The notes beneath the pieces were generated by a model. The model did no database searches, was not told where the DNA came from, and saw nothing but the letters and a program-made list of their open reading frames with translations. This document shows, in pieces, positions 43,216-54,347 of a stretch of 64,000 nucleotides of DNA (its first letter is position 1; the number at the start of each line of letters is the position of its first letter). The translations under genes were made by a program, and so were the position numbers. Source of the stretch: Effrenium voratum (Eukaryota; Sar; Dinophyceae; Suessiales; Symbiodiniaceae); the NCBI GenBank assembly GCA_963377175.1, contig CAUJNA010003241.1, forward strand, positions 489,001 through 553,000, given 5' to 3'.

Positions 43216-43335
43216 GTTTTTCAACCACGCCCTTGACTTGTTTTTCGGGGTATGCCCCCCCCCCCTTGGCTTTCAATGGAAGGGCCCATGTAGCGCCGCC
43301 CAAGCTGTTTTTTTTTTTTCTCGTTCAAATCTAAG

Positions 43336-43414
43336 GTCTTGGCTTCTTCTTGGCTGGGTGCTAGATCCAGAGCAAGTTGAATATTCAAACTTAGTTTGGC
43401 TGGAACCAAGCCAC
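43336..43414 (+). CDS. Exon candidate, unknown protein
   Basis: A long T tract and CGTTCAAATCTAAG precede 79 bases reading SWLLLGWVLDPEQVEYSNLV, then WLEPSH, with a GTACAA donor. Good polypyrimidine tract. Unassigned. Confidence 0.42.
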
Positions 43415-43958
43415 GTACAAACTGTGTAGACGTCAAACAACTAATATAGGTTTTGTGCGAAGTAAAACGAGCAAGTTTGTGTTGTTGAAGCTATTCCGTT
43501 CAGGTTGATTTGGAGGGACGCCATCTTTTTACGGGCCCCGCATTTTGACGCATAGTAGATTGCGGGAAAATAGTATAAATAAAAACAACCAATATTACAT
43601 ATCCCATCATGAGGTATCTAAATAGTGATTACAGGGCACCCTATATTTCTTATGAAGGTAGTTTTGAAGCATGTTCAGATGATTGAAGGGCCGCTCCCCC
43701 CCCCCCCCCCGGTTTTACCCTCCCAAACCCAACAAGGTGTCCACCATTTTGACAAATCCCCATAGTTTCACCTCCTTTATGCCCCAAGACCTTTTTTACC
43801 CATCGCGGTGATTCCATTTCCCTCAGGTAACCACCCTTCAAAAGCCAACTGGACAAAAAATGCTGATTCCCTCGGACACCACTGGAGTCGGGCACACCGC
43901 TCGTTGACTCGGATTTGGAGAAAATGCGCGCCGAGGTGATATTATTATTTTTTCGCAG

Positions 43959-44065
43959 CTCGGCGCCTTTCACCTCATGATCTCCTCCTGCCACTGCTTC
44001 AGCAACGGCAAATGGCGCCTTGGATGGGAGGGGGATACCCTAGACTGGCAAGGACATACGGACAG
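43959..44065 (+). CDS. Exon candidate, unknown protein
   Basis: The acceptor TTATTATTTTTTCGCAG precedes 107 bases (LGAFHLMISSCHCFSNGKWR, then LGWEGDTLDWQGHTDR) and a GTACAA donor. It has a domain-like mix with Cys, Trp and Gly. The upstream stretch PLESGTPLVDSDLEKMRAE is open too, but the gap of 23 bases is too short for an intron. Unassigned. Confidence 0.45.
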
Positions 44066-44069
44066 GTAC

Positions 44070-44165
44070 AAAAAATATATAGATGTATACATATATGTAT
44101 AAGCACATACATACACATAAATTGTATGTTTCCATGTAATATATATATATAGATACACATACATA
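44070..44165. repeat. AT/ACATAC microsatellite stretch
   Basis: ATATATAG, ACATATATG, ACATACATACACAT and TATATATATA words alternate. The minus-strand open frames rich in Tyr, Ile and Cys are products of it. Confidence 0.85.
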
Positions 44166-44616
44166 TTATCATGTTGTAGGGAAAACAGCAAATCTTCAAT
44201 CTTGCAATTTCTTAATTCCTATCGAAATTGCTAATTGAATTTAGATCCAAATCAATTATCAAGATGCTCCATGTCCTTCCGCAGTTCCGTTTGCATTCTG
44301 ATTCACCTCAGCCCACCTAAACTTTGGAACGCACATATTCTCGATTTGTCGTACTGTTTATCTACTGTTATTGATGTTCTAGAATACTGTGAATAACATG
44401 TATTGAACATTAAATGTGAGAACAATGCCCATAAGTGCCGTTGTAAGTTCAACCCAAAGTGGAAACTCAGATCAACATTAATTTGAAAAGCTTAATTGCC
44501 CTTGTCTGAGTTAATGCACTTTGAACTAAGCACGAAGTGAGCCAATCAAATAACTGGCATCAACCAACGTGGATGTGCTCCTTGTCAACAATTTCAGTAA
44601 AATGCCGTATTTTCAG

Positions 44617-44740
44617 CCTGTGTCAGATCATCGTTCCTCCCCGCAAAAGAAAGGTCAGCTGCACAGTGCATGTTATTGTTGCCCTGGGCACCTACCAGAT
44701 CGAACGTGAAGGCCTGTGCAAAGTTTCTGGAAACACTTAA
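44617..44740 (+). CDS. Exon candidate ending at a stop
   Basis: AAATGCCGTATTTTCAG precedes LCQIIVPPRKRKVSCTVHVI, then VALGTYQIEREGLCKVSGNT and TAA. A GTCAGC donor at 44653 is an alternative. Unassigned. Confidence 0.33.
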
Positions 44741-44839
44741 AAGTTGTTCTGGGCTGGACCCAAGATCCAAGATTGCACAGAGAAACATGTTGGGAATCTT
44801 GATTCCATGCCACCCAACAAGTATAGCAGTATTTGAACA

Positions 44840-45275
44840 AAGCGCAAATGTTGCGACACATTTCCGAGACGCTCAGCTTGGTTCGCCAAATGTTGCACAA
44901 CATTTGGGACAGGGACATGTTGCGCAACATTTCCACTGGACCAGAAAACCAGAACAACAACTGCAAAAAAGGAAACTAGCCATGGTGGGGGGGGGGGGTA
45001 GGATTTTGTTTTCGAATGTTGGCCAACGTGTTGGGCATCGTTTGGGAAATGTTGGGCAACATGTCCATTGAACCAAACGCAAAAAAAACAATGCACCAAA
45101 GCTTTCCAGCCATGGTTGGGTAGGATTCCTTGTTTTTCCTCTTTTTGGTTGGTTTGCCAAATGTTGGCCAATATGTTGCGCAACATTTGGGAAAAATGCG
45201 AATATTTGAATTGGACCCAAGAAACAATCAATCAACCAAAACGTTCCAGCCATGGTGGGGGTAGGATTGTTCCCG
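44840..45275. repeat. Palindrome-bearing tandem array, about 3 units of 130-140 bp
   Basis: Each unit holds CCAAATGTTG-type palindromes and an AAAACAA...CCAGCCATGGTTGGGTAGGA block (44979, 45108 and 45249). ATGTTGCGCAACAT is a perfect 14-base palindrome at 44917-44930 and again at 45173-45186. The overlapping open frames on both strands come from the repeat. Confidence 0.8.
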
Positions 45276-45353
45276 AAAGCATTGCGAAGGGTTCTTCCGG
45301 TAGAATCGCCAGCCTTATCATACAGCCTTTTTCTGGTAAAATCGCCAGCCTTA

Positions 45354-45830
45354 TCACACAGCCAAACTTGCACAGCCAACTTACACGAGCCAACTTACAC
45401 GAGCCAACTTGCACGAGTCAACTTGCACAGCCAACTTGCACGCGCCAACTTGCACGAGCCAACTTGCACGAGCCTGATCACACAGCCAAACTTGCACGAG
45501 CCAACTTGCACGAGCCAACTTGCACAAGCCGACTTGCACGAGCCAACTTACACGAGCCAACTTACACGAGCCAACTTGCACGAGTCAACTTGCACAGCCA
45601 ACTTGCACGCGCCAACTTGCACGAGCCAACTTGCACGAGCCTGATCACACAGCCAAACTTGCACGAGCCAACTTGAACGAGCCAACTTGCACAAGCCGAC
45701 TTGCACGAGCCAACTTGCACGAGCCAACTTGCACGAGCCAACTTGCACGAGCCAACTTACACGAGCCAACTTGCACGAGAACAACTTGCACGAGATATCA
45801 CACAGCCAAACTTGCACGAGACATGTGGAC
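45354..45830. repeat. 14-bp minisatellite, GAGCCAACTTGCAC type
   Basis: About 32 units of GAGCCAACTTGCAC, with a larger duplication: the block ending in CTGATCACACAGCCAAACTT recurs about 173 bases apart (45473 and 45640). The unit differs by few changes from GAGCAACTTGCGCA at 13319-13735. Confidence 0.95.
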
Positions 45831-45832
45831 AC

Positions 45833-46072
45833 GAAAGTAATTGGGTCTGTATATCTTTTGCCGTGACCATTCTTTAGTCTACGCGGGAAGTGGGACCTGG
45901 GCGAGCCATACCCCTGAATCATACCCTTAGCAAAGTAGGGCCTGTCCTCGGGTAACGCAATAAACTGCTTGTCCCCAAGCAGCGTTCTACCCTGGGCTTC
46001 CAAAGGCGGTTTATTTTTCATGTTTTCTGTGAAAGGCGGTTTTTTGCCAGGAGCAGTTTTGTCCAAGCTCAG
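45833..46072 (-). CDS. Strong exon candidate, unknown protein
   Basis: On the minus strand CAATGATATCAG precedes 240 bases (80 codons, phase 0 at both ends) and a GTGTCC donor. The peptide (LSLDKTAPGKKPPFTENMKN... LLGDKQFIALPEDRPYFAKG, MIQGYGSPRSHFPRRLKNGH) is basic, with Gly/Pro turns, and looks like a conserved protein. I cannot name it. Its donor lies at the edge of the 14-bp minisatellite. Confidence 0.52.
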
Positions 46073-46540
46073 CTGATATCATTGAACAATTCGGGGGCCG
46101 CACGTGCTCAGGACCAAAGTGTGCAAAGACTTGACCTCCGTTCCCACAAAACAATCAGAGGGATTACCAAACGACAGGCTGAAACACATAGATTCACCGG
46201 TGTCAAAATTCACGGCAGAAAACGTGCTTTCATGCTGGAAAACAGGCTTTCACGCCAATTTCACGGTATTTTCACGGTGATCTCACGGTATACTTTTGCG
46301 TACATCACGGACCGCTATGTTCACACCAAAATGGTTGTGTCAAAGACATGTTGGGGTGGAACAGGCGTTGTAGAATCTAAACGTGGCAACAGCATGAATA
46401 ATCCATCAAATACCACGCCATGGCTCATTGCGGGCGCAAAAAAAAGTCTTTAGCTGCAAAAAACAGGCGAGGTGCAAAGGACGTTTAAAACAGTCGTGGA
46501 TTTCCAGGGTCTACTCTAAAGAGCTACAGGTTCGCTCACA

Positions 46541-46658
46541 GTCGAAGCACTCTCGCTGTGCGCCGTGCGATTTTCTTGCGCGCGAAATGGCCTTTGGAAG
46601 CTGTCTCGTGGTTTGCGCGCCTGCTTTCGCAATCCCGCGGTCGCGGGTTCGATTCCCC
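46541..46658 (+). mobile_element. tRNA-like SINE, copy 2
   Basis: It matches 12391-12509 from GTCGAAGCACTCTCGCTGTG through CCTTTGGAAGCTGTCTCGTG to GGTCGCGGGTTCGATTCCCC with about eight differences. The flanks are unrelated. The minus-strand frame (GIEPATAGLRKQARKPRDSF) is the same artefact as in copy 1 (GGIEPATAGLRKQARKPRDN). Confidence 0.72.
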
Positions 46659-46699
46659 GGCTCAAGAACTTGCTCGGGGAACTTACTCGTGGAAACTTG

Positions 46700-48760
46700 A
46701 CCCGAGCCGAGAGGGGCAAGATGCAGCTAAAACCGTGAACAGGTAGGGTGTTTATTTTTGCGTAGGGGTTATGATATGCATATATATGTATATAAATACA
46801 CATCTGCATTGTGTAAATTGATGTAAGTTTCCGTTTTGGCTGGTAATAGCAACCTCTCGGGACCATGTTGAGTTCACTTTAGGTGTGCTGAAAGAGGACA
46901 ACCTTAAACTTGTCTCACTGCTGAGGGGCGGGGATCATGCTGCACAGAGAGGGGTGCCTGGAGTCCCAAACCGCGCTATAGCATAACCAACAAATCGAGG
47001 GGGGGGGGGGATTGCCGTAAATCGCTTCCCGAAGTTAGACATGTTCGGGACGTGAGTTGTTCAGGTTGGGAACCCCGATCAGCCACGAGTCTTGCTATAG
47101 TGGTTCTGCCGCAATATGCCGCAGTGGTTCTTGGACACTCCCAAGAACGGCCCTGCAAAACCCATTCCTAGAGTCTCCATGACCCCCGGAAAAAGGGATC
47201 ATAACCTCTTAATCTTGGGTAATGGCCCCATTTTCAAAGGGTCATGGAGACTCCAGGTTGATGTACAAAAAATGTTTTGAGCAACTGGATTGAACGATGC
47301 TCCTGACCCGCGCCCTGCCTTGTGGAAGCCGGTAGACGGCTCCAATTTGCCTGGGGCATTCATGGGGGGCCCTTTGAACAGTGTTCCCTTGGTAGTGAGT
47401 GTGACGACTTGCAGGAAGCGCGCTGATGTGGGACAACTCCCTCATCCAGAGAGGGAGGTATGGGTATGTGAAAATCAGAGACTTCAGGTGGCTGGTTTCC
47501 CTTTAACACCAATTCCGGAAAAAAAACAAACCTCAAAAGGGTTGACATATACAGAGACCGCTGTTTTCGATGGTCCATGGGTCTGGCAAATTTGTGTTTT
47601 CATACTCCTTTGCCCCAAATGGCTGCCACATTTCCCGTATAAGCTGGTACCAGGTTGAAGGGAATCACTGGTTCGAGCGCCTTCACCCCAGGCACGCAAA
47701 GATCCATATGGCTGCTGAAAAGAATGGAATTCCCAAATGGCACCAGACGGTATCTGGAAACAAAGACAAACACCTGCGGTTTGCAGCTGCGGAATTTTGA
47801 GCCACACCCAGATATGAACCCGGCCGGCGTCCCTTGCGGCTAGATCTATATAAATATACATAGATGTATGATTTCAATTTTCCTTTGAGGTAGGAAACGA
47901 AGGCCCCCCCAACCCAGGCTTCTTAGAACCTTACAAGTAAAGCTAAGATTGGTGTTAATCAATAAACCGGCCATGACCATGCCCCTGTGGCTCACAAAGA
48001 TGGTTAGTCAAGCAATAAAATGGAGAGTGTTCCCTGAAGTAGTTAATTAACCAATAAACTAGTTAGGTAGCCAGTCAATGTTGGTTAACTAAGAAATCCA
48101 TGGGTTCACTTAGGGGCTGGATTCTTTTTCTGTCAGGTCCTCTCGCCTCGTAAGCTTCACCTTGGAGCTGGATACCAGCCCGGATGATCGCGCAGCAGTC
48201 CTGCTAGCAACGACTCAGAAGGGGCGGTCGGACTTCTTTTTCCCCAACAGCTGAAAGCTAAGGAGTCTCAGCCCAGATAAGGTTTGGGGGTAGCTCGCGG
48301 GAGCTTTTGAGTCAGGTTCGAGCAAGGTTCCGGAGGTTCAAGGAAGGTTCCGGAGGTTTCGGGGTGGTCTGGTGCAGGCCAGGTGAAAGGTTTAAGGGAG
48401 GTTCCGGAGATTTCGGGGTGTTTGTGAGGTAAGGCTGCGCAGCAAGGATTCTGCAGGGTTTTGTGCGGGTTCTGAGGTAAGGTTTCGCAGGGTTCTGCGA
48501 GGGTCGAAAAAGAGCGCCCATGCTGTTGGGGATATCACCTGAGCTTATTTTCTTGGGACGGGCAACCCCCCCCCCCGTGCCATGGACGCCTAGAGTCTAC
48601 TTTGCAACCAAGAACCCTAAAAATTAATATCCTAAAAGAAGGAGGTTGCAAAATAGACCCCAAGTGTCCACCATACCCCCCCCCCCCGCCCGGGAGTTTT
48701 GCCCGATTTTTGTTGGGGGATTTTAACCCCTTCAACTTCTGGAGCCTCTGTTTTCTTTGG
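46700..48760. other. No firm gene; degenerate tandem repeats at 48310-48500
   Basis: 47290-47500 has an open plus frame (NDAPDPRPALWKPVDGSNLP), but the block AATTTGCCTGGGGC...CATGGGGG recurs at 52340, so it may be repeat. 48310-48500 holds imperfect GGAGGTTCCGGAGRTTTCGG and GGTTCTGAGGTAAGG-like units. Confidence 0.4.
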
Positions 48761-48785
48761 GAGCCTATGTTTGGGAACCCAACTT

Positions 48786-48920
48786 GTTGAACCTGGCAAC
48801 GCTTTGGACCGGCTGATTCACAATGCCGGGCAAGGAAAGAGCCATATGCCCCAAACATGGGCAACACATGCTTTTAGTGATGCATTTGGTTGGCGCTGGC
48901 CTGACAATAGAGAGCCTATC
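48786..48920 (+). CDS. Coding-like segment, unknown protein
   Basis: An open plus frame reads NALDRLIHNAGQGKSHMPQT, then WATHAFSDAFGWRWPDNREP. No strong acceptor is identified. Donor unclear. Unassigned. Confidence 0.33.
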
Positions 48921-49059
48921 CCCCCCCCGCGCCAAAATCCCCCCCGCCAAACAAACAGAAAACGACAACGAAAGCAACACAACCACAATACGCTTTCTGC
49001 ATGCGGGTATTGGAAGATATTGAACGGGATGCTCGCGAATCCAGCATTTGTCTCCCAAG

Positions 49060-49138
49060 GTCGGAGTGGGGATAGCTCAAATCGAACTGTTTCGGCTCGA
49101 CTTGAGTTTTTGGGCGCCTCAGGTGTTTCATTCTGCGG
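49060..49138 (+). CDS. Exon candidate, unknown protein
   Basis: AGCATTTGTCTCCCAAG precedes 79 bases in phase 0 (VGVGIAQIELFRLDLSFWAP, then QVFHSAG) and a GTGAGG donor. A family D repeat begins shortly after. Another frame is open. Confidence 0.38.
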
Positions 49139-49179
49139 GTGAGGCCATGACATGATGTTTGCGCGCTTGTTGTGGTTCC

Positions 49180-49285
49180 TGGCATCCGGTTCCTTGGTTG
49201 TCTTTTGTTTTGAGTTGGTTTTTGGTTTAGTTTCACCACTCAACCACTCAACGTGTTCGACTTATAGCAGGGGATTTGAGGACAG
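49180..49285 (+). mobile_element. Repeat family D, diverged copy
   Basis: GCATCCGGTTCCTTGG, TTTGGTTTAGTTTCACCACT, CAACCACTCAACGTG and ATAGCAGGGGATTTGAGGAC follow the family D order. Confidence 0.5.
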
Positions 49286-49289
49286 CCAA

Positions 49290-52200
49290 GTCCAAGAGTC
49301 TTTCTTTTCGTTGTAAAGCCGTGGCTGGGGCCCTCATTGCTCCCGATTCGCTTTGCAATGAACCCTCTCTCCCCCCCGCGTTCTGAAGACTCGTTCAACA
49401 GTTGGAGTGCCTCATGGTTCTTTCCCAGCCAGAGCCAAGAGGGGATGAATGATGTTTTTGTTTTTCCCATTTTTTCCCTGCTCCCTTCGAAACCCGGCGT
49501 GCTATGAGATAGTGTTTATGAACTCCTCTCAAGGTTCCGACGCAAAAACCAGCGGTTTGGATGCCAATCAAAGTGGTTCTGGATGCAACAGACAGTGCAT
49601 CCAGATCCATTTGTTCTGAGCTAATTCGGATTTGTCCTAATATCTGCTTCCTAAGGAACCCCGAGCCTCCCGACTTTCCACCTTGCCCTCCCTCAATTCT
49701 ACATGTTGATGCGTAATATGTGGGAACTGCCGCATGTTTAGTTAGAAGCAAGGTTAAGGACGGCGTCTGTGTTGAGGGTGCAGTCTTGGGGACTGCTTAA
49801 ATGAAGTTCACGGGGAAGCCCATTTCATTTGGTGTTCCCTCATATCGACACACACACAGAGCTCTGTATGGAAGCCTTCATGTGCTTCAGGCGCCCCAGT
49901 TTCATGGTGATGGAGTATCAGGTTTCCAAATTTCGGGGCACCTCGTTGAGAATACATGTGCCAGCGCTAATTGAAAGGAGTTGAACAGAGGATGTGCCTT
50001 TTGCTGATCTTTGATGTGTTGAGCTGCAACCTTCTGTTTGGAAGAAAATTCCGCGGTTTGTCTCCTTGCAACTGGGTTTCGTTTGGGCAACTGGACTCCT
50101 CAATAAACTGTTTACTTTTGAGCCGAACCCAAATGGGTGCAGCCGGCTTCTTAATTCTTTACATGGTTCCGGGTGGGCCAGTTTATGACTCACCTGAACC
50201 AGCTGAGCTGGTTTTGGTCTCCCGCTTCGACTCCAAGGTAAAGAGCACTTTCCTGGAGTTCGGCGATGCTTGTCAGCCGGGGGCAAGCCAGACACGTGTT
50301 TAAGGGGTCCACATAGATTGAATCACCTTCGGCACGGAGAGCGTGAGGTGCACTGAGTTTTCGGTCCTTCAGGGGAAGGCTTGGGGTCCTGGAGGATAAG
50401 AGCACATGAGTTGTGCTGAGTCTTGGTCACTTGGGATTTCTGGGATGGTCATCCAGCCCTTGGTAACTTTCGAGGCAAGGTGCTAAGAGTTCTTGTCCAG
50501 ATATTGTTTCACATCAGGGTGTCAGCAAGTCCCAGCGTCATGGCTATCTGCAACATGAAGCAGGCAGAATGATTTGCTCTTGCTCGGTTGTCCTTCCTCA
50601 GGGCTTATACATCCCTTGAGTACACGCTTTACTTTTCAGGTCCGTGTTGATTGAGCTCCCTATGTTTCGAAGGTCCGTAGCAATGGTCAGAATCTCCTTG
50701 TGCTTGGGGTGAACAGAGATGGTTACCCACCAGGTTGAGACCCAATCGCAATCGGCCAAACAAGCGCGGTCTAGACCATGGCTCATATTTGGCCAAGCCT
50801 TGGCTGAGATTTGAACCGAACACGGAAGCTTGTGGATCTGCTCCGGTGGAAGGGAAGTTCATTCCCGTCCTTCCATATTGTTGTGCCCTCCAGCCATCTC
50901 GTATGCGATCGGAAGGGGCCCTGGGCATTTTTATATTCTCTCACATGGCCACACGGTCGATGTTGAAACGCATGGAGAACTGGTTGCTTTCTGAAAAGTG
51001 TTCATGGTCTTCGATTTACTTGCGTATCTCGGCTCGGGTTCGGAGTTCGGAGCCCCAAACGAGTTGCCGAACCAACCCCAAAGGGGCAGCACACCCAAGA
51101 CCCTCCGCACGACCTGCGAGCGAAACCCTGGAACACCACCGTGCTCGAAGCTCCCTTGCCACGTGGCGAAGTGTCAGGTCTCGGTTTTGGAACGGAGGTT
51201 ACCTGCATATGAGAGACATTATTAATGTAGGTATATAGAAAATATACACATGTATGATGAGCCGCTGACACAAAGTTTGCCAAGGCCACTTTCGTCAAGG
51301 AGGGGCATCACCCATCTATGCAGATGGGTGTTGTTTGCAACCCATGCCTTCCAAATTCATGCCTGAAAGTGGCTTGAAGAAAACAATACCGAATGGACCT
51401 CGGTTTGTCAAAAATAGGGGCGTTTTTGACATCCGCTTTTTCATCGGCGGCACTTACTGGCGGCGCCAGATCTGAAAAAGGTCCACATTTCATGGATGCG
51501 GGGGGGGAGAGGCCCGAATAAGCTTATTTTGCGGCGAAAGAAGGGCTTAGGCTCCCCTCCCTCCCAGCCCGCCCCCCCGCCTCCGCCTCCCCCCCCTTCC
51601 CCTTGAATATTTTTGGCACCTCCCCAGACCTCAGGATGGTTTGAGCCTGAAGGATCGCAGCTTGGCTCAAAACCGCAAGCCGCAAGCTTTGGGCACGAAC
51701 TTTGGTGGTTACGTCTTTTGGTTCCCCACGAAACATGGACTAGAACCTGCGGCTTGCCCCAGCTGTGTGCTCTTCGGTTTTGAAGAGGATGGATAGACCT
51801 CTCACAAATCCTCCGGACAGCTTCCATGATTGTTGGAAAAAGAGTAAACATGTGGAAGCTGCAGAATGTACGATTGTGTGTTGGAGGAAGCTCAGAAATG
51901 GCGATCACTCTGTTTGGCTCGTAATCAAGGGCAGTAGGCCCCCCCAAACAGGGGATCCCCGCCAAACCACGAAGGTTGGTCCGGCAACATGAGGGTCAAG
52001 ACCAGCGAGCAAGCAAGCAAGCAAGCAAAGCAAGCGAACAAACGCACTCGGGCACAACCCCAGGATAAACAGCAAAAACAAGAGCCATGTAAGCCAGGAA
52101 GCGTGGTTTCTTCCCGGCGCATGCCCTGGCACCCTGATGTCTCCTAGTTACTAGCACGTCCCAAGAAATCTAATCAACACAACAACAACCCTGGGATTGA

Positions 52201-52860
52201 AGCCACCATTGGAACAATGGTTGGCTCAATACAACCACCACATGTGTTTCACCCAAAGAGTTTCCAAAAAAGTCCCATGCAAGCCATAGAGGGCTAATAT
52301 AACTGCCACGATTCCTGACGAGGTTCATCTAAATTGCCTGGGGCCATTTTCATGGGGGCGAGGAGCCCTGACAAAACCCGGCTGGTTCAAGTGCCTGGAT
52401 GAATGATGCCTCTCTCGGGGGACCTTTGAACGAGACCCAGCGCAAGGACTTGCGAGCGAGCTGGCGCCCAGCGTCGCTTTGCAAAGTCCTGGTTCAGAAA
52501 ACGCCCCCTTCCAAGCTTGTCGGGACTTGGCGGGTGTCGATTTTGAGGATCCCCGTTTTAAGGGGGGGTTAAAGGAGAGTTATTTTGGCGTGTGTTCCTC
52601 ATTTTGAATCAAATATGTGTCGGGTGGGAGGCCTGTGGTTAGTAATTGGCAGCATTGGAGCTCGACACATCATACAGTCGTAGATGGCAACTATGTTCCG
52701 TTTGGAAGAACCGATAGGACATAGCACAACTCGTGGTTTTTGTACATCAGGCAGTTTCCCTGGGATTTCCCTTTTAGTGTCCCTTGAAAGCCGCAAAAAA
52801 GGGCTAGCCTCAAAAACGACACACCCATTTCAGGCTGATCGATTGCAGTTCGTTCAGAGT
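49290..52860. other. No firm gene; scattered open frames
   Basis: 50690-50790 carries the repeat shared with 42840-42960. Open frames at 50100-50302 (GGPVYDSPEPAELVLVSRFD) and 51010-51230 (GC-rich, three open frames) may hide exons, but splice pairs are not convincing. 52420-52500 reads MNDASLGGPLNETQRKDLRA in one frame. A C-rich/G-rich stretch lies at 51500-51610. Confidence 0.35.
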
Positions 52861-52887
52861 GCTAACTTCTACTCTGACTCTCTCCAG

Positions 52888-52958
52888 ATCGAATCCTTCG
52901 CGCAAACAGTGCGCCGCATGGAGCAAGTCGCACCCAAGGCTTCAAGCAAGTGCGCAAG
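52888..52958 (+). CDS. Exon candidate with GC donor, possibly N-terminal part of the Mei2-like gene
   Basis: The acceptor TACTCTGACTCTCTCCAG precedes 71 bases (IESFAQTVRRMEQVAPKASS, then KCA) and an AG|GCTGGC donor. GC donor, GC-rich short exon and strand agree with the Mei2-like exons 3.7 kb downstream. Link to that gene is inference. Confidence 0.45.
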
Positions 52959-53100
52959 GCTGGCTGGGGGGGCGAGACTCGCATGTTCAGAGCATCAGCG
53001 GCCCGCCAGCTCTGAGTCTCTCGGTGTTGGTGATCCTATTCATGCGATTCATGTGTTGCCCGGTTTTATTTGCAGCATCAGCAGTAGCAACAAAAGTTGG

Positions 53101-53126
53101 CAGCAGCAGCAGCAGCAGCAGCAGCA
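53101..53126. repeat. (CAG)n microsatellite
   Basis: Eight to nine CAG/AGC units with a following CAACGACATC. Poly-Gln on plus and poly-Leu on minus are artefacts unless this is exonic. Confidence 0.95.
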
Positions 53127-53571
53127 ACGACATCCTCAACGACAACAGCAAGAAACAGAAATAAACGTCATGAATCATAAGTGTCTATGTGCAGAGCAGA
53201 CAGAGAGCGCTAGGACGTACACGTTTTCTTGTGAGCAAGGTGGCTTTATAATTAGGAAGAGTTGAATGCATGGAAGTTTCAGGGAGAACACGCTCGGATC
53301 TTGGCACTATGCGCATGGGGCACGTTATTTGTGTTCCTGCCGCGCTGTAAGCATGGAATTCAGGATGGGTTGTTTTTTGGGAAAACGGCCCCGGCCTGCG
53401 AATGAATGCGTGGGAGGAACAACAAAGTTCAGACGTTGGCCCATGCAATGGACGAACTCAGGTTTTGAGTACCCTCTCGCAGTGTGAGCCTTGGGTCTGC
53501 CATTTAGGATCATTCCTGCTATGTGGTTGGAGATCTGTTTTGTCTTTGGGCAAATGTGTGTTTTCCCCACA

Positions 53572-53711
53572 AATGTTGACCCCGTATTAATCAACCCCAG
53601 CTTATGAACAGGGGGGTGTTCCCTCCAAAAGTGGTTTGATTCCCCACATCTCACCCAGGGAGAAGCACCCCCATAGCACTAAACTGGTTTGTTGATTAAG
53701 AGGGTCAACAT
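53572..53711 (+). mobile_element. Family E element, copy 2
   Basis: AATGTTGACCCCGTATTAAT and GTTGATTAAGAGGGTCAACA are inverted ends. CAACCCCAGCTTATGAACAG and GGGGGGTGTTCCCTCC match the 26.8 kb copy. Confidence 0.75.
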
Positions 53712-53756
53712 CAAGCAGAGCAACACACGAGTCACTTCGTTCCCATGGGCTTCCAG

Positions 53757-53900
53757 CTTCGGGGCCTTCGAGCCTTGCTCCGGGTTTTCGGTGGGCTCGA
53801 GGCCCTGACAGATCCGATCTTCGAAAGGGAAGAAGATCTCTGGGTCTACGAGCCGGGCGTTGATCGCTTTGAGCTGGATGAGGAGGAGGAGCTGGAGTTG
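53757..53900 (+). CDS. Exon candidate, acidic
   Basis: GTTCCCATGGGCTTCCAG precedes LRGLRALLRVFGGLEALTDP, IFEREEDLWVYEPGVDRFEL and DEEEELEL. The antisense frame is also open. The acidic end fits the acidic exons that follow on the same strand. The 3' border is unknown. Confidence 0.36.
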
Positions 53901-54065
53901 ATCATAGCCCATCCATGCAATATTTGTCCACATCTCCCATCTCCGCCTGGGTCAAATGTTGCTAAACAGTACCTACATGGGTTATTAGGGGATAGGTGTC
54001 GAGAGTTTTGTTCCAAGCCGAAGTGCAGTCTTGAATATTTGCCCTCAGGCCAGGCATCATGTCTC

Positions 54066-54320
54066 TTGAAAAGTGAGGTTCTCTCGTGATGTTCACTTTG
54101 ACGGGGCCAAGTGCAACCAACGTTGCTGCATGCCACAGCCCCGTCGAATAGCCTTTTGCGACAGTGCACATGGATGTATCGAAGCATCATGGTTGACGGG
54201 TGCTTATATTTGGACGAACGGCTTCCAGGACACACATATATCTTTGAGTTAAACCAGAAGATGCGGCATGTGTCAGAAAAATGGGAACCCGTTCCAGTTG
54301 CCGTGATGCTTCCCTGACTG
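54066..54320 (+). CDS. Coding-like segment with two open frames
   Basis: One frame reads DVHFDGAKCNQRCCMPQPRR and SAHGCIEASWLTGAYIWTNG. The other reads MVDGCLYLDERLPGHTYIFE and LNQKMRHVSEKWEPVPVAVM to TGA. Both are protein-like and exclude each other. Exon limits are not resolved. Confidence 0.3.
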
Positions 54321-54347
54321 ACCGATCCACCGCTTTGTGTCTGCCAG

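Noticed and set aside
46082..46453. A 123-codon plus-strand frame as a gene.
   Set aside because: It contains several TTCACGG(T)ATTTTC-type short repeats and no splice or initiation context; coding could not be supported.
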